Source: Turnera subulata (Eukaryota; Streptophyta; Magnoliopsida; Malpighiales; Passifloraceae). Taken from it: a DNA stretch of 64,000 bases. A model generated the notes under the pieces. The model was not told where the DNA came from. It made no database searches and worked only from the letters and a program-made list of their open reading frames with translations. The position numbers were made by a program, and so were the translations under genes. Of the stretch, positions 34,943-45,989 are shown in pieces (the stretch's first letter is position 1; each line of letters starts with the position of its first letter). The stretch spans positions 1-64,000 of the forward strand of contig JAKUCV010004507.1 of the NCBI GenBank assembly GCA_028386065.3, written 5' to 3'.

Positions 34943-37900
34943 ATGGCAACCGATCCAAAGGCTGTTGAGAGTCCAGCTTCTTCAAAAACTAGTTCTTCCA
35001 AATCAACCACAGTTACAGTTCCAAAAATGGCATCCCTAGATCCAGCCACTCACCCTTTGTCTCAAGTCCATCATCATATCTCAATCAAGCTGACCGAAAC
35101 AAACTACGTGTTTTGGCGTGCTCAGATGGAACCATTCTTGGTGGGGCAAGGCGTGATGGGATACATCAATGGCTCGATTTCTTGTCCTCCTTCCATGGTA
35201 CCATCTGAAGACGCTGGTGGAGAGCTACAACCGAATCCACTCTACCAGCAGTGGATCCAACAAGATAGCTTGATCTTGAGTGCGATTCTTTCGTCGGTGA
35301 CTCTAGATGTGTTTTCAACAGTTGTGAACAAAAAGACATCACGTGAGGCTTGGGAGGCGCTGGAAGAGACCCTTGCGTCTCCAAATAACACACGAGTCAT
35401 GGCCATTCGGATGGCGTTGCAGAGGTTGGAGCAGCAGTCTGAAGAGCCGGTGTCACGGTTTCTGCAACGTGCTAAACGCCTTGCAGATGAAATGGCAGCA
35501 TCTGGTATGCCATTAACAATTAATGACTTTAATGTTTATGTTTTTCGTGGTTTAAAGGCAGAGTTCAAGCCACTTACAGCATCTCTGCAAACTCGCCTCG
35601 AACCAGTCAAGTTCTCTGAATTGCAGAGTCTTTTAATGAGTCACGAATTTATCTACGATGACCCTGTTAAAGCCCTGAATATTGAGTCATCGAATTCTTC
35701 TGCTGCTGCACCCGCGGCCCTGATGACAACACCTACTCCTACAGCACATCTGGCACAGCGTGGTTCTCTTCCTCCTCAGGGGCAGAATAATCGCGGTGGT
35801 CGTGGAGGTAATCGTGGCCGCGGGGGGAAGAACTGGGGCCGTGGTCGAGGCAATTACAACTATAATTATGATAATCGTTCTTCCTGGAATTCAAACTGGA
35901 ATGGAGATGCCCCACGTCCTCGGTGTCAGATTTGTGGAAAGTTCGGGCACACTGCCCTGAAGTGCTATCAAAGGAATACTGGTGCGCCACCTGCTGCCCA
36001 TCTTGCCACTAGTACACCTCCAACACCGACCTCTTATGCCTCTTCTATGTGGTATCCAGATACGGGAGCGAGCCACCATGCTACACCGGATTATCATCAG
36101 TTCCAGCAATATGATGATTATCAGGGACCTGATTCGTTGCAAGTAGGTAATGGTGCTCAGTTATCAATTGCGGGTATTGGCTCTCACTCTCTGTCTACAT
36201 CCTCTAAACCCTTGCATTTATTCAACATTCTTCATGTTCCAACCTTAACTAAATCACTTCTCTCTGTCCAAAAATTCACACAAGACAATAATGTGTTCAT
36301 TGAATTTCACTCTGATTATTTTTGTGTCAAGGACAAGGATACCAAGACAACATTGTTCACAGGCCCGAGCATTAATGGCTTGTATCAAATGCCCTCACTC
36401 TCTGATCATGGATCGTTTAGAGCCTTCCTTGCTGTTCGGGTGGCACCATTGGTTTGGCACAGGCGGTTAGGGCACCCTCATTCTCGTGTTCAACAACAAC
36501 TTTTGTCCCAGTAGTCTCTTCCTGTTTTTCGTGAGTCTAGTGTGCTCTCTTGTCCTCACTGCCCCTTAGGCAAGCAGAAAAGGCAGTCTTTGCCTCTTAG
36601 TACTAATCGAGTCACATGTCCTTTAGAGTTAATTTATAGTGATGTTTGGGGGCCATCCCCAACATCGAGTAGTGATGGTCATTTTTATTACGTTGTGTTT
36701 TTGGATGCTTTCAGCAAATTTATTTGGTTCTTTCCAATAACTCATAAGTCAGATGTGTTTTCTTGTTTTCTTTTGTTTCAAAAGCGAGTTGAGAAGCAAT
36801 TTTCTCTTAAGATTAAAGCAGTTCAAACTGACTGGGGTGGAGAATACAGGAAGTTGAATAAGTTTTTCATAAATCAGGGTATCATTCATCGTGTGATGTG
36901 TCCCCATACTCATGAACAACAAGGTGCAATTGAAAGAAGACACCGGCATATTGTTGAAACCGGTTTAACGTTAATGGCTACAGCTAATATACCACGTAAA
37001 TTTTGGCACTTTGCTTTTGAAACCTCAGTTTATTTAATAAACCGGTTACCTACTCCTGTTCTACAGAATTTATCTCCTTATCAAGTTTTGTTTAAGCAGA
37101 CCCCAGATTACTCTTTTCTCAAGGTTTTTGGTTGTTTGTGTTTTCCACTGCTTCGCCCTTATAAAAAGCATAAAATTGACTATAGAACAACTCCTTGTGT
37201 TTTTCTTGGGTACAGTTCTTCCCACTTGGGATATCGTTGCTATGATTTTGATAAAAAGAAGTTTTATATTGCCCGGCATGTCACATTCCATGAGAATGAG
37301 TTCCCTTTTAATAACAAACAGATTTCCTCTCAATCATCAATTCCCACGTCGACCTGGACTACTGTGCCTTTAACCGTGTTTTTCCCATCCTTGCAGCAAG
37401 GTAAGTCTTCTAATCTAATCCCATCTCCTACTCCAAATCCTTGTCCACCACCTCGTATCAGCTCTAGTCCAACACAGAGTCCTACTTCAACACAATCCTC
37501 CCCTCAACACACACATCAGTTACCCGAGACGCCTAGTCAACCTACTATATCTTTCCCCACTCATACATCCACACCAACATCACCACGCCCTAGTGTCGAG
37601 CCTGCACCAGATTCTTCCTCCTCTCCATCGTCCTCTTCGACTTCTCCAACTGTCACACCTCCTGCGTCCCCTCCAAAACACCATTCCATGGTACTACGTC
37701 CAAATCGTCGTCCTCCTTCTAAATACTTGCCCTCCAATCACCATGTTGAGACTGTTACCAAACCCGAACTTGATATTGAGCCTACTACTTTCTCTGCTGC
37801 TAACAAGTTTCAGGTTTGGAAGCAAGTAATGCGCGAGGAGATGGAGGCCTTGTGCAACACTAAAACATGGAATTTGGTCCCTTATACCAAAGGGATGAAT

Positions 37901-39307
37901 CTTGTTGGCTGTCGTTGGGTATACCGCATCAAGCGAAAGGCAGATGGTAGCATTGATCGGTATAAGGCGAGGTTAGTGGCAAAGGGTTATCATCAATAAG
38001 CAGGTGTTGATTATGGAGAAACTTTTAGCCCGATAGTTAAACCGGCAACGATCAGGGTGGTCCTCTCTTTGGCATTGACTTGGAATTGGTCCATTAAACA
38101 ACTTGATGTGTGCAATGCGTTTCTGAATGGGTTCTTGAAGGAGCAAGTGTACATGGGGCAACCTCCTGGTTTTGTTGATCCTACAAAACCTCATCATGTC
38201 TGTCACCTTCAAAAATCTTTGTATGGTCTCAAGCAGGCTCCACGTGCTTGGTATTCACGGTTAAGTGAGTTTCTCTTACAGCAGGGTTTTCAGGTCTCTT
38301 ATTCTGAACCTTCTCTACTCATTTACAATCAGCACAATATTCGGGCTTATCTCCTTGTATATGTGGACGACATAATTCTCACAGCAAGCAACACAGTCTT
38401 TTTGAAGGATTTACTCCATCGGTTGAGCACCACTTTTGCTTTAAGGGATCTTGGCGAGCCTTCATACTTTCTTGGCTTGGAGGTTCATCGAACTGCCACT
38501 GGTGTAGTGTTAACACAAGAGAAATATGTTCGCGATTTGTTAAAGCGTGCTGGAATGGAGTCTTGCAAACCAGTTACCACGCCAGCTTCTACTTCACAGG
38601 TTTTGCGGGCTGAACAAGGAGAGTTTCTACCCGACCCCTCTGTCTATCGACACCTAGTCGGATCATTGCAGTATCTTGCGATTACACGTCCTGATATAGC
38701 CTATTCTGTAAGTAAAGTCAGTCGCTTTATGCATAAGCCTACACAGGAGCATCTTGTAGCAGTCAAGCGTATTTTGCGCTACTTAAAGCACAGCATTCAT
38801 CTTGGTTTATGTTTTCGCCGGCTCACAGATAATGCACTACAAGTCTTCACAGATGCCGATTGGGCTGGTAGTTTAGATGATCGCCGTTCGACAGCCGGAT
38901 TCTTTATCGTGTATGGTGGAAACTTAATTGCATGGGCCTCTAGGAAGAAGCGGACGGTGGCGAGGTCATCTACTGAAGCCGAATATAAAGCCATGGCTGA
39001 TGGGGTAGCAGAACTCATGTGGATCAAGACACTGTTGCGAGAACTTGGTGCTCCTGCTAGTAAACCAGTGTTGTGGTGTGATAATTTGGGGGCTACATTC
39101 TTGAGTCGCAACCCTATCTTGAATGCCCGGACCAAGCATGTCGAAATCGACTATCATTTTGTGAGAGAACAGGTTACACAAGGACATCTTCAAGTGCAGT
39201 TTATCAAAAGTGCAGACCAACTAGCTGATGTGCTCACTAAGCCGTTACCAACAGCTCGTTTTCAACAGCTTCAGGCCAAACTCAACCTTGGTTCTAAACC
39301 GGGTTGA
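34943..39307 (+). pseudogene. Copia-2 gag-pol, one frame with two stop codons
   Basis: A single frame of 1455 codons runs from 34943 to 39307, broken only by TAG at 36512-36514 and TAA at 37997-37999. Order: GAG with an RGG-like glycine/arginine stretch (35790-35850), zinc knuckle CQICGKFGHTALKC (about 35924-35965), protease (WYPDTGASHHAT), GAG-pre-integrase (HRRLGHPHSR), integrase (SDVWGPSP, TDWGGEY), a proline/serine-rich spacer, RT with intact YVDD (38360-38371), and RNase H (STEAEYKAMADG, KHVEIDYHFVREQ). The first stop falls between protease and integrase, the second inside the RT fingers. No frameshift was seen. Without readthrough it cannot make full Pol. Confidence 0.93.
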
Positions 39308-39320
39308 GTTTGAGGGGGGA

Positions 39321-39533
39321 TGTTAGAGATAAGACATCTATCAGGTTGTTAGGCTAATCCTTGTGAATAAGATAACAGTGCATAGCTGTAGTTTATCTAT
39401 GTAGCTTCTATCCTAGTACTAGACTTATCATAACAGAATTGTATTCCTATTATAACACTACAACAGTTAGTATAATACAGTGACGAGGGCTACCTGTTCT
39501 GTGTGCCTTTCACTAAACTCTTGTGTTTCCATA
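39321..39533 (+). repeat. Copia-2 3' LTR
   Basis: 213 bases, the same start and end as the 5' LTR, with four substitutions (two adjacent near 39449, two single). Confidence 0.92.
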
Positions 39534-40575
39534 GGTCCTCCTGATCAGGTGCAGCTTTGCTTGTGGAAAATCTGCAGAGCAAGAAACTCCAATCTCAATT
39601 ATAGAAATTAAGCCCTCATCAACTTTGTGATCTTGGTTGGCCTCCTTTTGAACAATGTCTGGCAGTAGAATGGGATCCAAATCTTTAACCTTTTTACACT
39701 AAGACCAAAATGATTATGAGAAGAACACAGATGTATAAAGAGATATTGGAAAGCATTGTACTTGGTACTTACCAGGAGCAGCATACCCACCAACTGTGCC
39801 TCTTACTCCAATGGAACTTGTTTGACCAGCATGGTTGGTGGGTTTTGTAAGAAATTTTACAAGTCCGAAGTCACCAACATGGCCTGTCATCTCATGATCC
39901 AAGAGGAGATTGCTTTTGCTTCAGATCACAGTGTATTATCTGTGTCTGGCATTGATGGTGAAGGCAATCCAATGCGCTGGCCACATCAATGGCAATGTTT
40001 AGTCTTTGACGAAAACTCAAAGCCTTTGGTACCTCATATCCTCCGTGCACTGTTGGTGATGGATGCAACCATTCCTCTAGGCTGCCATTAGCCACGTACT
40101 CATAAACCAGTGCCCCTAAAGTCATTTCCATTATAGTCAGTACCTGAACATACTGTAAGAATCCTGACAAGGTTCCGGTGTCTGATATTCCGTAAGGCCT
40201 CGCACTCGGCTATAAAACTCTTGGATGCTCCAGGATGCAGGAGGTTGAGCACCTTTACTGCAATTAACTTCCCGTCCTCTTCGAGAGTTCCTCCACAAAG
40301 CTTGGTGTTCCCCATAACTGAAGTTGCACTTGCATTCTTGAAAATTCCTTGCTCTGGTAGCAGACCCTCGAAATCGTTGAAAGAAAGATTCAAACCTCTC
40401 AATGAGTTAAATTCTTCGAGAAAAGATGCAATTTGACGGGTCAAGTTGTTCAGAGAAAGATCTAGAAATTATTTAAAGCTGAAAGTATGGCCCCATGGAA
40501 GACGTTCTCCCTCACCCACAGAATCTCCAATCTTACAAAACTTCCAAGACTGCTGGGGATGGCACCAGACCTGAG
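39534..40575 (-). pseudogene. Subfamily XII LRR receptor-like kinase pseudogene (EFR/Xa21 type)
   Basis: Read on the minus strand from 40575: LRRs ([20 protein letters not shown]), the capping region ([20 protein letters not shown]), then directly the kinase start ([20 protein letters not shown]). The transmembrane and juxtamembrane part is deleted. Kinase continues with [25 protein letters not shown] (a non-RD kinase, typical of pattern-recognition receptors), a frameshift near 39900, GDFGLVKF, and after an intron or gap a C-terminal piece (DPILLPDIVQKEANQ, IEIGVSCSADFPQAK) at about 39690-39538. Copia-2 cuts into that last piece. Family members recognise microbial or peptide ligands at the cell surface, but this one is dead. 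Confidence 0.8.
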
Positions 40576-40665
40576 TTGCATGAAACTTGCAGGCTCTATA
40601 TCTCCTCACATTGGCAACTTGAGCTTGGTTGCTTCAAGGCTTTATTCAATAAATCCCTGAAGATC
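40566..40665 (+). pseudogene. Inverted N-terminal LRR piece of the same receptor-kinase type
   Basis: On the plus strand this reads DLSCMKLAGSISPHIGNLSL, the first LRR of subfamily XII receptor kinases, and stops after a few divergent residues. It abuts, head to head, the minus-strand LRR part ending near 40575. In an intact gene both would be on one strand with several hundred residues between them. Confidence 0.6.
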
Positions 40666-40694
40666 AGCTTCAAATAGGCAACCTACAAAGCAGT

Positions 40695-40877
40695 AGAAGA
40701 GCTCTTTTGACCTGCCTTTACAGACCAAAATCCTCAATTACTCTGCAAAGCCGAAAAGAAGAGCTCTTTGACCTGCCTTTACAGACCAAAATCCTCAATT
40801 ACTCTGCAAAGCCGAAAAGAAGAGCTCTTTGACCTGGCTTTACAGACCAAAATCCTCAATTATTCTGCAAAGCCGAA
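40695..40877. repeat. 62-bp tandem repeat, three units
   Basis: Units start at 40695, 40757 and 40819 with agaagagctc and end with 'ctctgcaaagccga'. Only a few substitutions separate them, so the amplification is recent. No open frame spans the array. Confidence 0.88.
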
Positions 40878-41324
40878 TCATGGCTATCTAGGCTAGGCCT
40901 CTGCAATGCCATTAATTATACAAGAGCTTTGGCTTTACGAATCCCAAACATCCCCCAAGAGGCTGAAAAGCTGACCAACATTTTGTAATTTATTATGCTT
41001 GCATGTTCATATGCGTGAGAGGGGAGAGGGGGAGAAAGAGAATAAGTACGAGTGGTGATGTTGTTACTTCCCTTTAAGAGGTAATTGGCGATTTAGGAAC
41101 TGTAGACATGACTGCCATGATTTTTAACTGCTAACCTTTCAGTTTGAAGTTTCTTATGAGTCATGCCTTGTATATAGTTCTTGCCTTTTGCATGTATCTA
41201 CACATGTATCCATAACTACTTATGCAAACAGATTACTGTAAAGAGGTCGTATAACATGCTCTATTCGTTGGACTTGATTCTACCTCATAGTTTTTGCCAT
41301 CTGCTCGACCATTTTATGCAGAAA
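40878..41324. other. Intergenic DNA
   Basis: I see no coding region. It separates the receptor-kinase debris from a helicase scrap. Confidence 0.4.
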
Positions 41325-41500
41325 CTCATCTTTGAGAGGCCTCCTCCTGATGTGCGTAAGATAGTTCTTGCGACAATCAATGATGCAGTTTTCGTAGTTG
41401 ATTGTGGGAAAGCAAAAGAGACCCTTACGATGCTCTGAACAACACTCCTTGTCTGCTACCTTCTTGAATCTCTCAAGCTTCGGCTAAGCAAGTAAGCTAC
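41325..41500 (+). pseudogene. DExH-box RNA helicase fragment
   Basis: Reads [18 protein letters not shown], then a short deletion removing the conserved ETS-type motif V region, then [14 protein letters not shown]. After a frameshift near 41427 it continues [13 protein letters not shown], a stop, and ISQASA. This matches the region around helicase motif V in DEAH/DExH helicases (HrpA-like). Only about 55 residues remain, so it is a scrap. Confidence 0.7.
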
Positions 41501-41739
41501 CAATGGTCATAGTTTAGTTTAGATTTGTATTTGCCATTATACTTGTCATGCATATTACGTTTCAGGCCGTGTTAGAGAAAACTTGTTATATTTCAGTTTT
41601 CCCCCATAGAGATTAAAGTATCAAAATTCATTGTGATGAGGATGTGTAACATTTCTTTGGATTCAGTACTTTCATCTGTATGTACATCAGTATGACTGTG
41701 TTTCAATCTCTCTTATTCCTTCTTTTCTATAACATACGT

Positions 41740-41900
41740 TTGATCCCCATGGAGGAACATCCTTCCAGAACATCAAGCCTGGATACAAAGAGCAAGATAA
41801 TCTTGCTAACCTGTGGGCTAGTTCGTTGTAGTTACAAAAGAAACTTCCTAAGTTGGAAGACAAAGGGTCTCTTTAACACTAGCCTTATAAAAACACTTGT
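41740..41900 (+). repeat. Segment duplicated at 28165-28325
   Basis: About 150 bases, from 'ggaacatccttccagaacat' to 'ccttataaaa', match 28171-28315 with a few substitutions. An open frame here (ending near 41958) has no recognised family. Confidence 0.7.
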
Positions 41901-42398
41901 AAAATTTGTTGCCAATTTACTGTTAAAAAGGTTATTGGACTACTCCCACTTTCAATAAGAGCAATTGTACATTCTTCTCATGCTAATGAATTGAGGGACT
42001 GAATGCAAATATAACGATTGGTTTCTCTAGAAAAGATGAATTGAGGGACTAAATGCAAATATATATATAAAAAAATTATATTCTAACCCAACTTTAATGT
42101 ATGTTATTATAGTGACGACCGGTGATTAACTAAAAAAACCGCAAAGCACATACTCGTCAACAAAAGCCTCTTGCTGAATAAAATGTGCGTTCCGTATCCC
42201 TTTTTTTAAAAAAAAAAAAAAACATCTTGCTTATCAGAGGATGTACGTACATGGTGTCATTCATATGTATTCCGTCTCATCAAATTAACATACATGTGAG
42301 ACAAACCTCTGAGGAGTCAGGATCATCATGGAGACAACAATGTCAAAATTAATTAATTTCTTTGGTTGGCCATACATGGAAGGCATTCTAACTCAAGA
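41901..42398. other. Intergenic DNA downstream of the F-box gene
   Basis: A 'gaattgagggact.aatgcaaatata' phrase is repeated near 41988 and 42037. No coding region. 42300-42398 likely contains the F-box 3' untranslated region. Confidence 0.4.
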
Positions 42399-43703
42399 TT
42401 AAAGTAAGAACAGGGAGTCCGTATAGGAAAACATTTGTTGCATAGCAAGAGTGGCTTCGACATGATAATGATGCGGAAATATTTTATGTTGTTTGAAGAC
42501 GGCCGAAGGAGGGTGATCGTCGTTGTCATTATTAGTAGTCTCAGCCGAGATGATGGCATCGGTGTGGCAAAGATCCAAAAGAAGAAGATGGCCATCATGT
42601 GTAAAGACGTCTAGTGGAATTCCCCCGTAAGGTAGATCTCGCAGCAACAATACTTGTACCAAGCTCCAGCTACTACTTTCATCAACACTACTACTACCAG
42701 TACTACCATAGTATCCTTTCAACACCCATACCTCGCAATCTACTATCAAAACAGAATCCAAATCAGAATCTTGAAACCTTCGGGTACGACGCAAGATGCA
42801 AACCATGTCTTTATAGGTGCAAAGATGCATGGATCCTACTAATCTTAAACCTTCACCTGCACCACCGTACAATACCGGTAGCTGCTCTTTGGAAATAGTT
42901 CGAAACTGATTGCTATCGAAATCAAATGAGACGATGAACATAGTATCATCCTCTTTCTTCTGCACCAGCCAATGTGGATTTCCATCAAAAGTTATGTGAC
43001 AGTGATAATCGTGTGGACCCAAAGGGACAAGGGTAGTAGTTTCATGAGTTGATAACGATTCCCATGAATCAGAGGCGAGAGAGTAAACATCAACATCCTG
43101 AGATGCCATCTCACCCGTTCCTGGATCAAATAGAGTCACCATGTACACAACTTTGAAATTTTTGTTGGTTTGGCAAAATCCAAATCCAATTAAAGGCCGC
43201 TCACAGTCTGGACCAGAACGAGCAGGGAGTGCTTTGACCTTACGGATTGAGGGGTTCCACAAGTAAAGACCAGAATCATCATCCATCACCAACACTAATC
43301 CATTATATGAACCAATTATTATGGTGCATGATTTCCCCATGCATGGATTGTCCAGTTCCTCGTACTGCATTAAGCTCCTCCCATCATGAAGTGAAAGGCA
43401 CATGTATGGTGAACCTAATTTGCCCTTGTAAGTACTATCGTTATCATTAGCTCGTTCCTCATCATCATCCGCCGCCGCCAATAATAATGGAAGAACAGGT
43501 CTAATCCGCCGGTTGACCAGATAATTACAACTAGTACCAGACTTGTTGTGGTGGAAAGAATGCAAATCATTCAAGTAAAGACTATTGTCCAAGATTAAAC
43601 TCTGCCATGATTTGTTGAGGCACATGAACCTAACAACAGATTTGACCGGCATTCTTCCCATTATGTCAAGACACACCTCATCGGGCACCAATTCAGTCCT
43701 CAT
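42399..43703 (-). CDS. F-box protein with F-box-associated (FBA) domain
   Basis: An uninterrupted 434-residue frame in one coding exon, as is usual in this family. The F-box is at residues about 5-45 (VPDEVCLDIMGRMPVKSVVR, then CLNKSWQSLI). The FBA-type beta-propeller region follows: GSYNGLVLVMDD, LYLWNPSIRKVKALP, GFGFCQTNKNFKVVYMV, then VDVYSLASDSWESL and GNPHWLVQKKED. Such proteins pair with SKP1 and CULLIN1 to choose targets for ubiquitination. The target cannot be read from sequence. A 260-base intron sits in the 5' leader just upstream of the start codon (43996-43737, GT-AG). Pieces of this gene are scattered at 47660-47930, 48530-48796 and 57488-57681. It looks functional. Confidence 0.88.
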   Translation of the reverse strand: MRTELVPDEVCLDIMGRMPVKSVVRFMCLNKSWQSLILDNSLYLNDLHSFHHNKSGTSCNYLVNRRIRPVLPLLLAAADDDEERANDNDSTYKGKLGSPYMCLSLHDGRSLMQYEELDNPCMGKSCTIIIGSYNGLVLVMDDDSGLYLWNPSIRKVKALPARSGPDCERPLIGFGFCQTNKNFKVVYMVTLFDPGTGEMASQDVDVYSLASDSWESLSTHETTTLVPLGPHDYHCHITFDGNPHWLVQKKEDDTMFIVSFDFDSNQFRTISKEQLPVLYGGAGEGLRLVGSMHLCTYKDMVCILRRTRRFQDSDLDSVLIVDCEVWVLKGYYGSTGSSSVDESSSWSLVQVLLLRDLPYGGIPLDVFTHDGHLLLLDLCHTDAIISAETTNNDNDDHPPSAVFKQHKIFPHHYHVEATLAMQQMFSYTDSLFLL

Positions 43704-43736
43704 CGTCGAGCCTTGTTAAATACACACTAGCTCCTC

Positions 43737-43856
43737 CTGTAAATATTGTATTAGCAAAGATTAATTCAGATCCCAAAAACAATCATTAATTAACCAATTA
43801 AACAAAATTGTAACATTGCTATATTGCTTCCAAAACGCAAAGCAACAGTAGAATCA

Positions 43857-43898
<42 letters not shown>

Positions 43899-43996
43899 TG
43901 CAATAAGAATTGGGGATGGAGGCGGATTGAATTAACAATGAATTAGCTAGTATAGTTTCGATAAAAAAGAAAAATTAGCTTAGTATAGAAAAATAC
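43737..43996 (-). other. Intron in the F-box gene 5' leader
   Basis: On the minus strand the donor follows AATTAACAG (43997) and the acceptor TTTACAG precedes GAGGAGCTAG at 43736. It contains a pure (TA)n run at 43860-43896. The 3' half is copied, inverted, at 48600-48760, in which the acceptor is kept. Confidence 0.6.
43860..43896. repeat. (TA)n microsatellite
   Basis: About 18 TA units inside the leader intron of the F-box gene. The length is likely polymorphic. Confidence 0.95.
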
Positions 43997-44141
43997 CTGT
44001 TAATTAAGGAGGGTTGGGAGTGATCACGAACAGCAAATTTGCGGATGAAGACAATTAGACAAGATTATAATAGAGGAGAGAAAGGATTGCTCGCGCAGGT
44101 CGAATGCGTAAGATTTGTGGAGACAAGAAATACATGTATTG

Positions 44142-44149
44142 TATTTATA
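44142..44149 (-). promoter_or_regulatory. Putative TATA box of the F-box gene
   Basis: TATAAATA on the minus strand, about 145 bases upstream of the leader intron donor. A second similar 'tatttataatgtctt' block at 44218-44232 is a local duplication of this promoter piece. Confidence 0.45.
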
Positions 44150-44599
44150 ATGTCTTTGTTATTTTCTTTTATAGGCGGCCATCCAAAAAACCAAGCCTAT
44201 TAGGACTTGGATTTATGTATTTATAATGTCTTATTATAGGCGGCCATTAAAAAAAAAACCAAACCCCATTAGGACTGGGATTAAAATTTATTATAATTAA
44301 CTATCCCCAACCGTAGTAACATACATACATGGTTCATGGTCCAACCACGGGCGACGCTAGCGGGTTCCCTAAATAAATACTTGAAAAATTATTTAGGGAA
44401 AAAGAGAGAAAAAAAAGAGAAAAAAAAAATATATAAGCTAGCTGTATATTGACCAAATGTAAAAAAAAGAAAAAAAACTAAGAAACTACAATTACTTTTG
44501 GACAAATCTTAGCGAGCACTCAAAAGAAAAAAAAATTACAAATTGTACCACGAAAATTCCTAACCCAGATTTTTTTTTTCACATGGAAGATACAAGAGA
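44150..44599. other. Upstream region of the F-box gene
   Basis: 44145-44200 and 44215-44280 are an imperfect duplication (ataatgtctt, aggcggccat, ccattaggac). A-rich runs follow. No gene is seen. Confidence 0.45.
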
Positions 44600-44870
44600 G
44601 AAAAACCTCATGATAACAAGAAGCAAACTGCAGGTAGCAGGAGCAACAACACAGCTGCCTCCCAAAAGAGCAAAAGATGGGATTCGCTTGACTTTATAAC
44701 CCTCCCTCCAAGAGTAAAAAGACCAGCCATTGCATCGTTATCTACAAAACTTGGACGCTCAAAAGAAACATTAGAATGGGGCTGATGCTGTTCTACGAAG
44801 TTGATATTTTGGTTCCGGCACCGGAACAGACGGCAACAGATTCTCCAGTTCCTGCAAGTTAAGGGCAGCA
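44600..44870 (-). other. Exon-like fragment with C-terminal hydrophobic tail, unidentified
   Basis: On the minus strand a frame reads SNVSFERPSFVDNDAMAGLF, then a polar stretch and LLLFWEAAVLLLLLPAVCFLL before TGA (44610-44608). It is preceded by an AG acceptor-like site near 44850. It looks like the last exon of a tail-anchored or GPI-anchored protein. I cannot name it, and the upstream part (ELENLLPSVPVPEPKYQ) is in another frame. Confidence 0.35.
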
Positions 44871-45030
44871 ACTATGAGAATGGTTCCAGGGATATGATGT
44901 AGCAAAGAACAAAGAATTGGAACTTGAAAAGCCATAGGTAGAAACATAATCTCCCATTGGCAATTCAAGTGAATATGGACTTTTCCAGAGATGGAATTAT
45001 GGACCTCTCCAAGAGATGGAATACTTATCC

Positions 45031-45175
45031 AAATAAGAAGAAAGGCTTAGAACATCTAAGTAGGAGCCAGGAGACTACAGGAAATCAGAGAATTGTCTTT
45101 TGACAAATAAGAAAAGCTTAGAACATCTAAGTAGGAGCCAGGAGACTACAGGAAATCAAAGAATTGTCTTTTCAC
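45031..45175. repeat. 73-bp direct tandem repeat, two units
   Basis: Units start with aaataagaa at 45031 and 45105. Both carry 'cttagaacatctaagtagga' and 'gagactacaggaaatca', with a 2-base indel and one or two substitutions. Non-coding. Confidence 0.88.
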
Positions 45176-45411
45176 AGCAAATTCATTTTCTAGCATTCCT
45201 AAGATTGTAAGAAACCACAACATAAATCCTCCAAGGATCAAGACATATAAGATAGGAAAGATCCAGTCCATATTGACATTGCGCCAACCGTAGTGCCTCT
45301 ATCTGCTAATAAGTCTGCCTCATGATTAAAAGTTGGATGTTGGTTATTGCATATCTTGCATAGTTTTCATCCCATCAGATCAAGTATTCCACCAAACGAA
45401 CATGGAGTTTC
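45176..45411. other. Intergenic DNA
   Basis: No feature is recognised. Confidence 0.3.
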
Positions 45412-45989
45412 TTAAAATAAACTTATAAGATAGCCAATCACGCTTAAGAAATAAGAGAGCAAGCTGAAGATAGTCACATATATTGAAGAACCGAACTGTA
45501 TCTAAATTGAGGTTTATCTGATCATACTTATGCTCATCCATGTCGAGGAAGTAATGAAAAAAATATAAGAATGATGCACCGTCCAGTTAAGTATATATTC
45601 ACATGCAACAGCAACAAATGTTACAGATGTTAAATCTTTGTTCACTCTTAGGGACTAGGGTGATATATTCTGCCACGTGAAAAGTGCTCAAACACACACA
45701 TATGTCACAATATTGAAACTATGACAGGTACTGAAACTGGTAGATGAGCTTAACCTTAAACTTAAGGGTGTCCTTGAGGAATCCAGTAATTAGCTAGCTC
45801 GCGGTTTGCATGCATCTTTTCCCCATTCCAACTAGAGTATGAAATTAACCATGATTGTTGAAACACCCTTGATGACTGAATCAGAATAGGCAGGCATGTG
45901 CATGCTCAGCAATCCATGTCTGTCAATCACTGTGCTGTTCTCGTTGATCCACTAAGGCAAATGTAATTCGGTGGCACTAATCATTTTGC
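45412..45989 (-). pseudogene. Truncated copy of the GH3 gene around exon 5
   Basis: Matches 31070-31705 (intron 5 and exon 5 of the GH3 pseudogene), including motif regions [19 protein letters not shown] and [12 protein letters not shown], with small insertions (for example 'gctagctcgc'). About 85 bases, including the KHFVGDGG part, are missing near 45948. At 45990 it changes directly into the block copied from the RTM2-like locus. It has no function. Confidence 0.8.

Larger units (their letters stand above)
34704..39533 (+). mobile_element. Copia-2: nearly intact Ty1/Copia LTR retrotransposon
   Basis: Two 213-bp LTRs (34704-34916 and 39321-39533) bound one polyprotein region. The target duplication is GGTCC at 34699-34703 and 39534-39538. 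The LTRs differ at four positions by my comparison, near 1.9%, suggesting insertion within about the last million years at commonly used rates. The primer site tggtagcggagcc follows the 5' LTR. A polypurine tract (tttgagggggga) abuts the 3' LTR. The element sits inside the C-terminal exon of an LRR receptor-kinase pseudogene. Confidence 0.96.

Noticed and set aside
41680..41958. A 92-codon frame as a gene
   Set aside because: It overlaps a duplicated non-coding segment (28165-28325), where the frame is not kept.
42614..42898. Plus-strand frames over the F-box gene
   Set aside because: They are shadows of the intact minus-strand F-box coding sequence.
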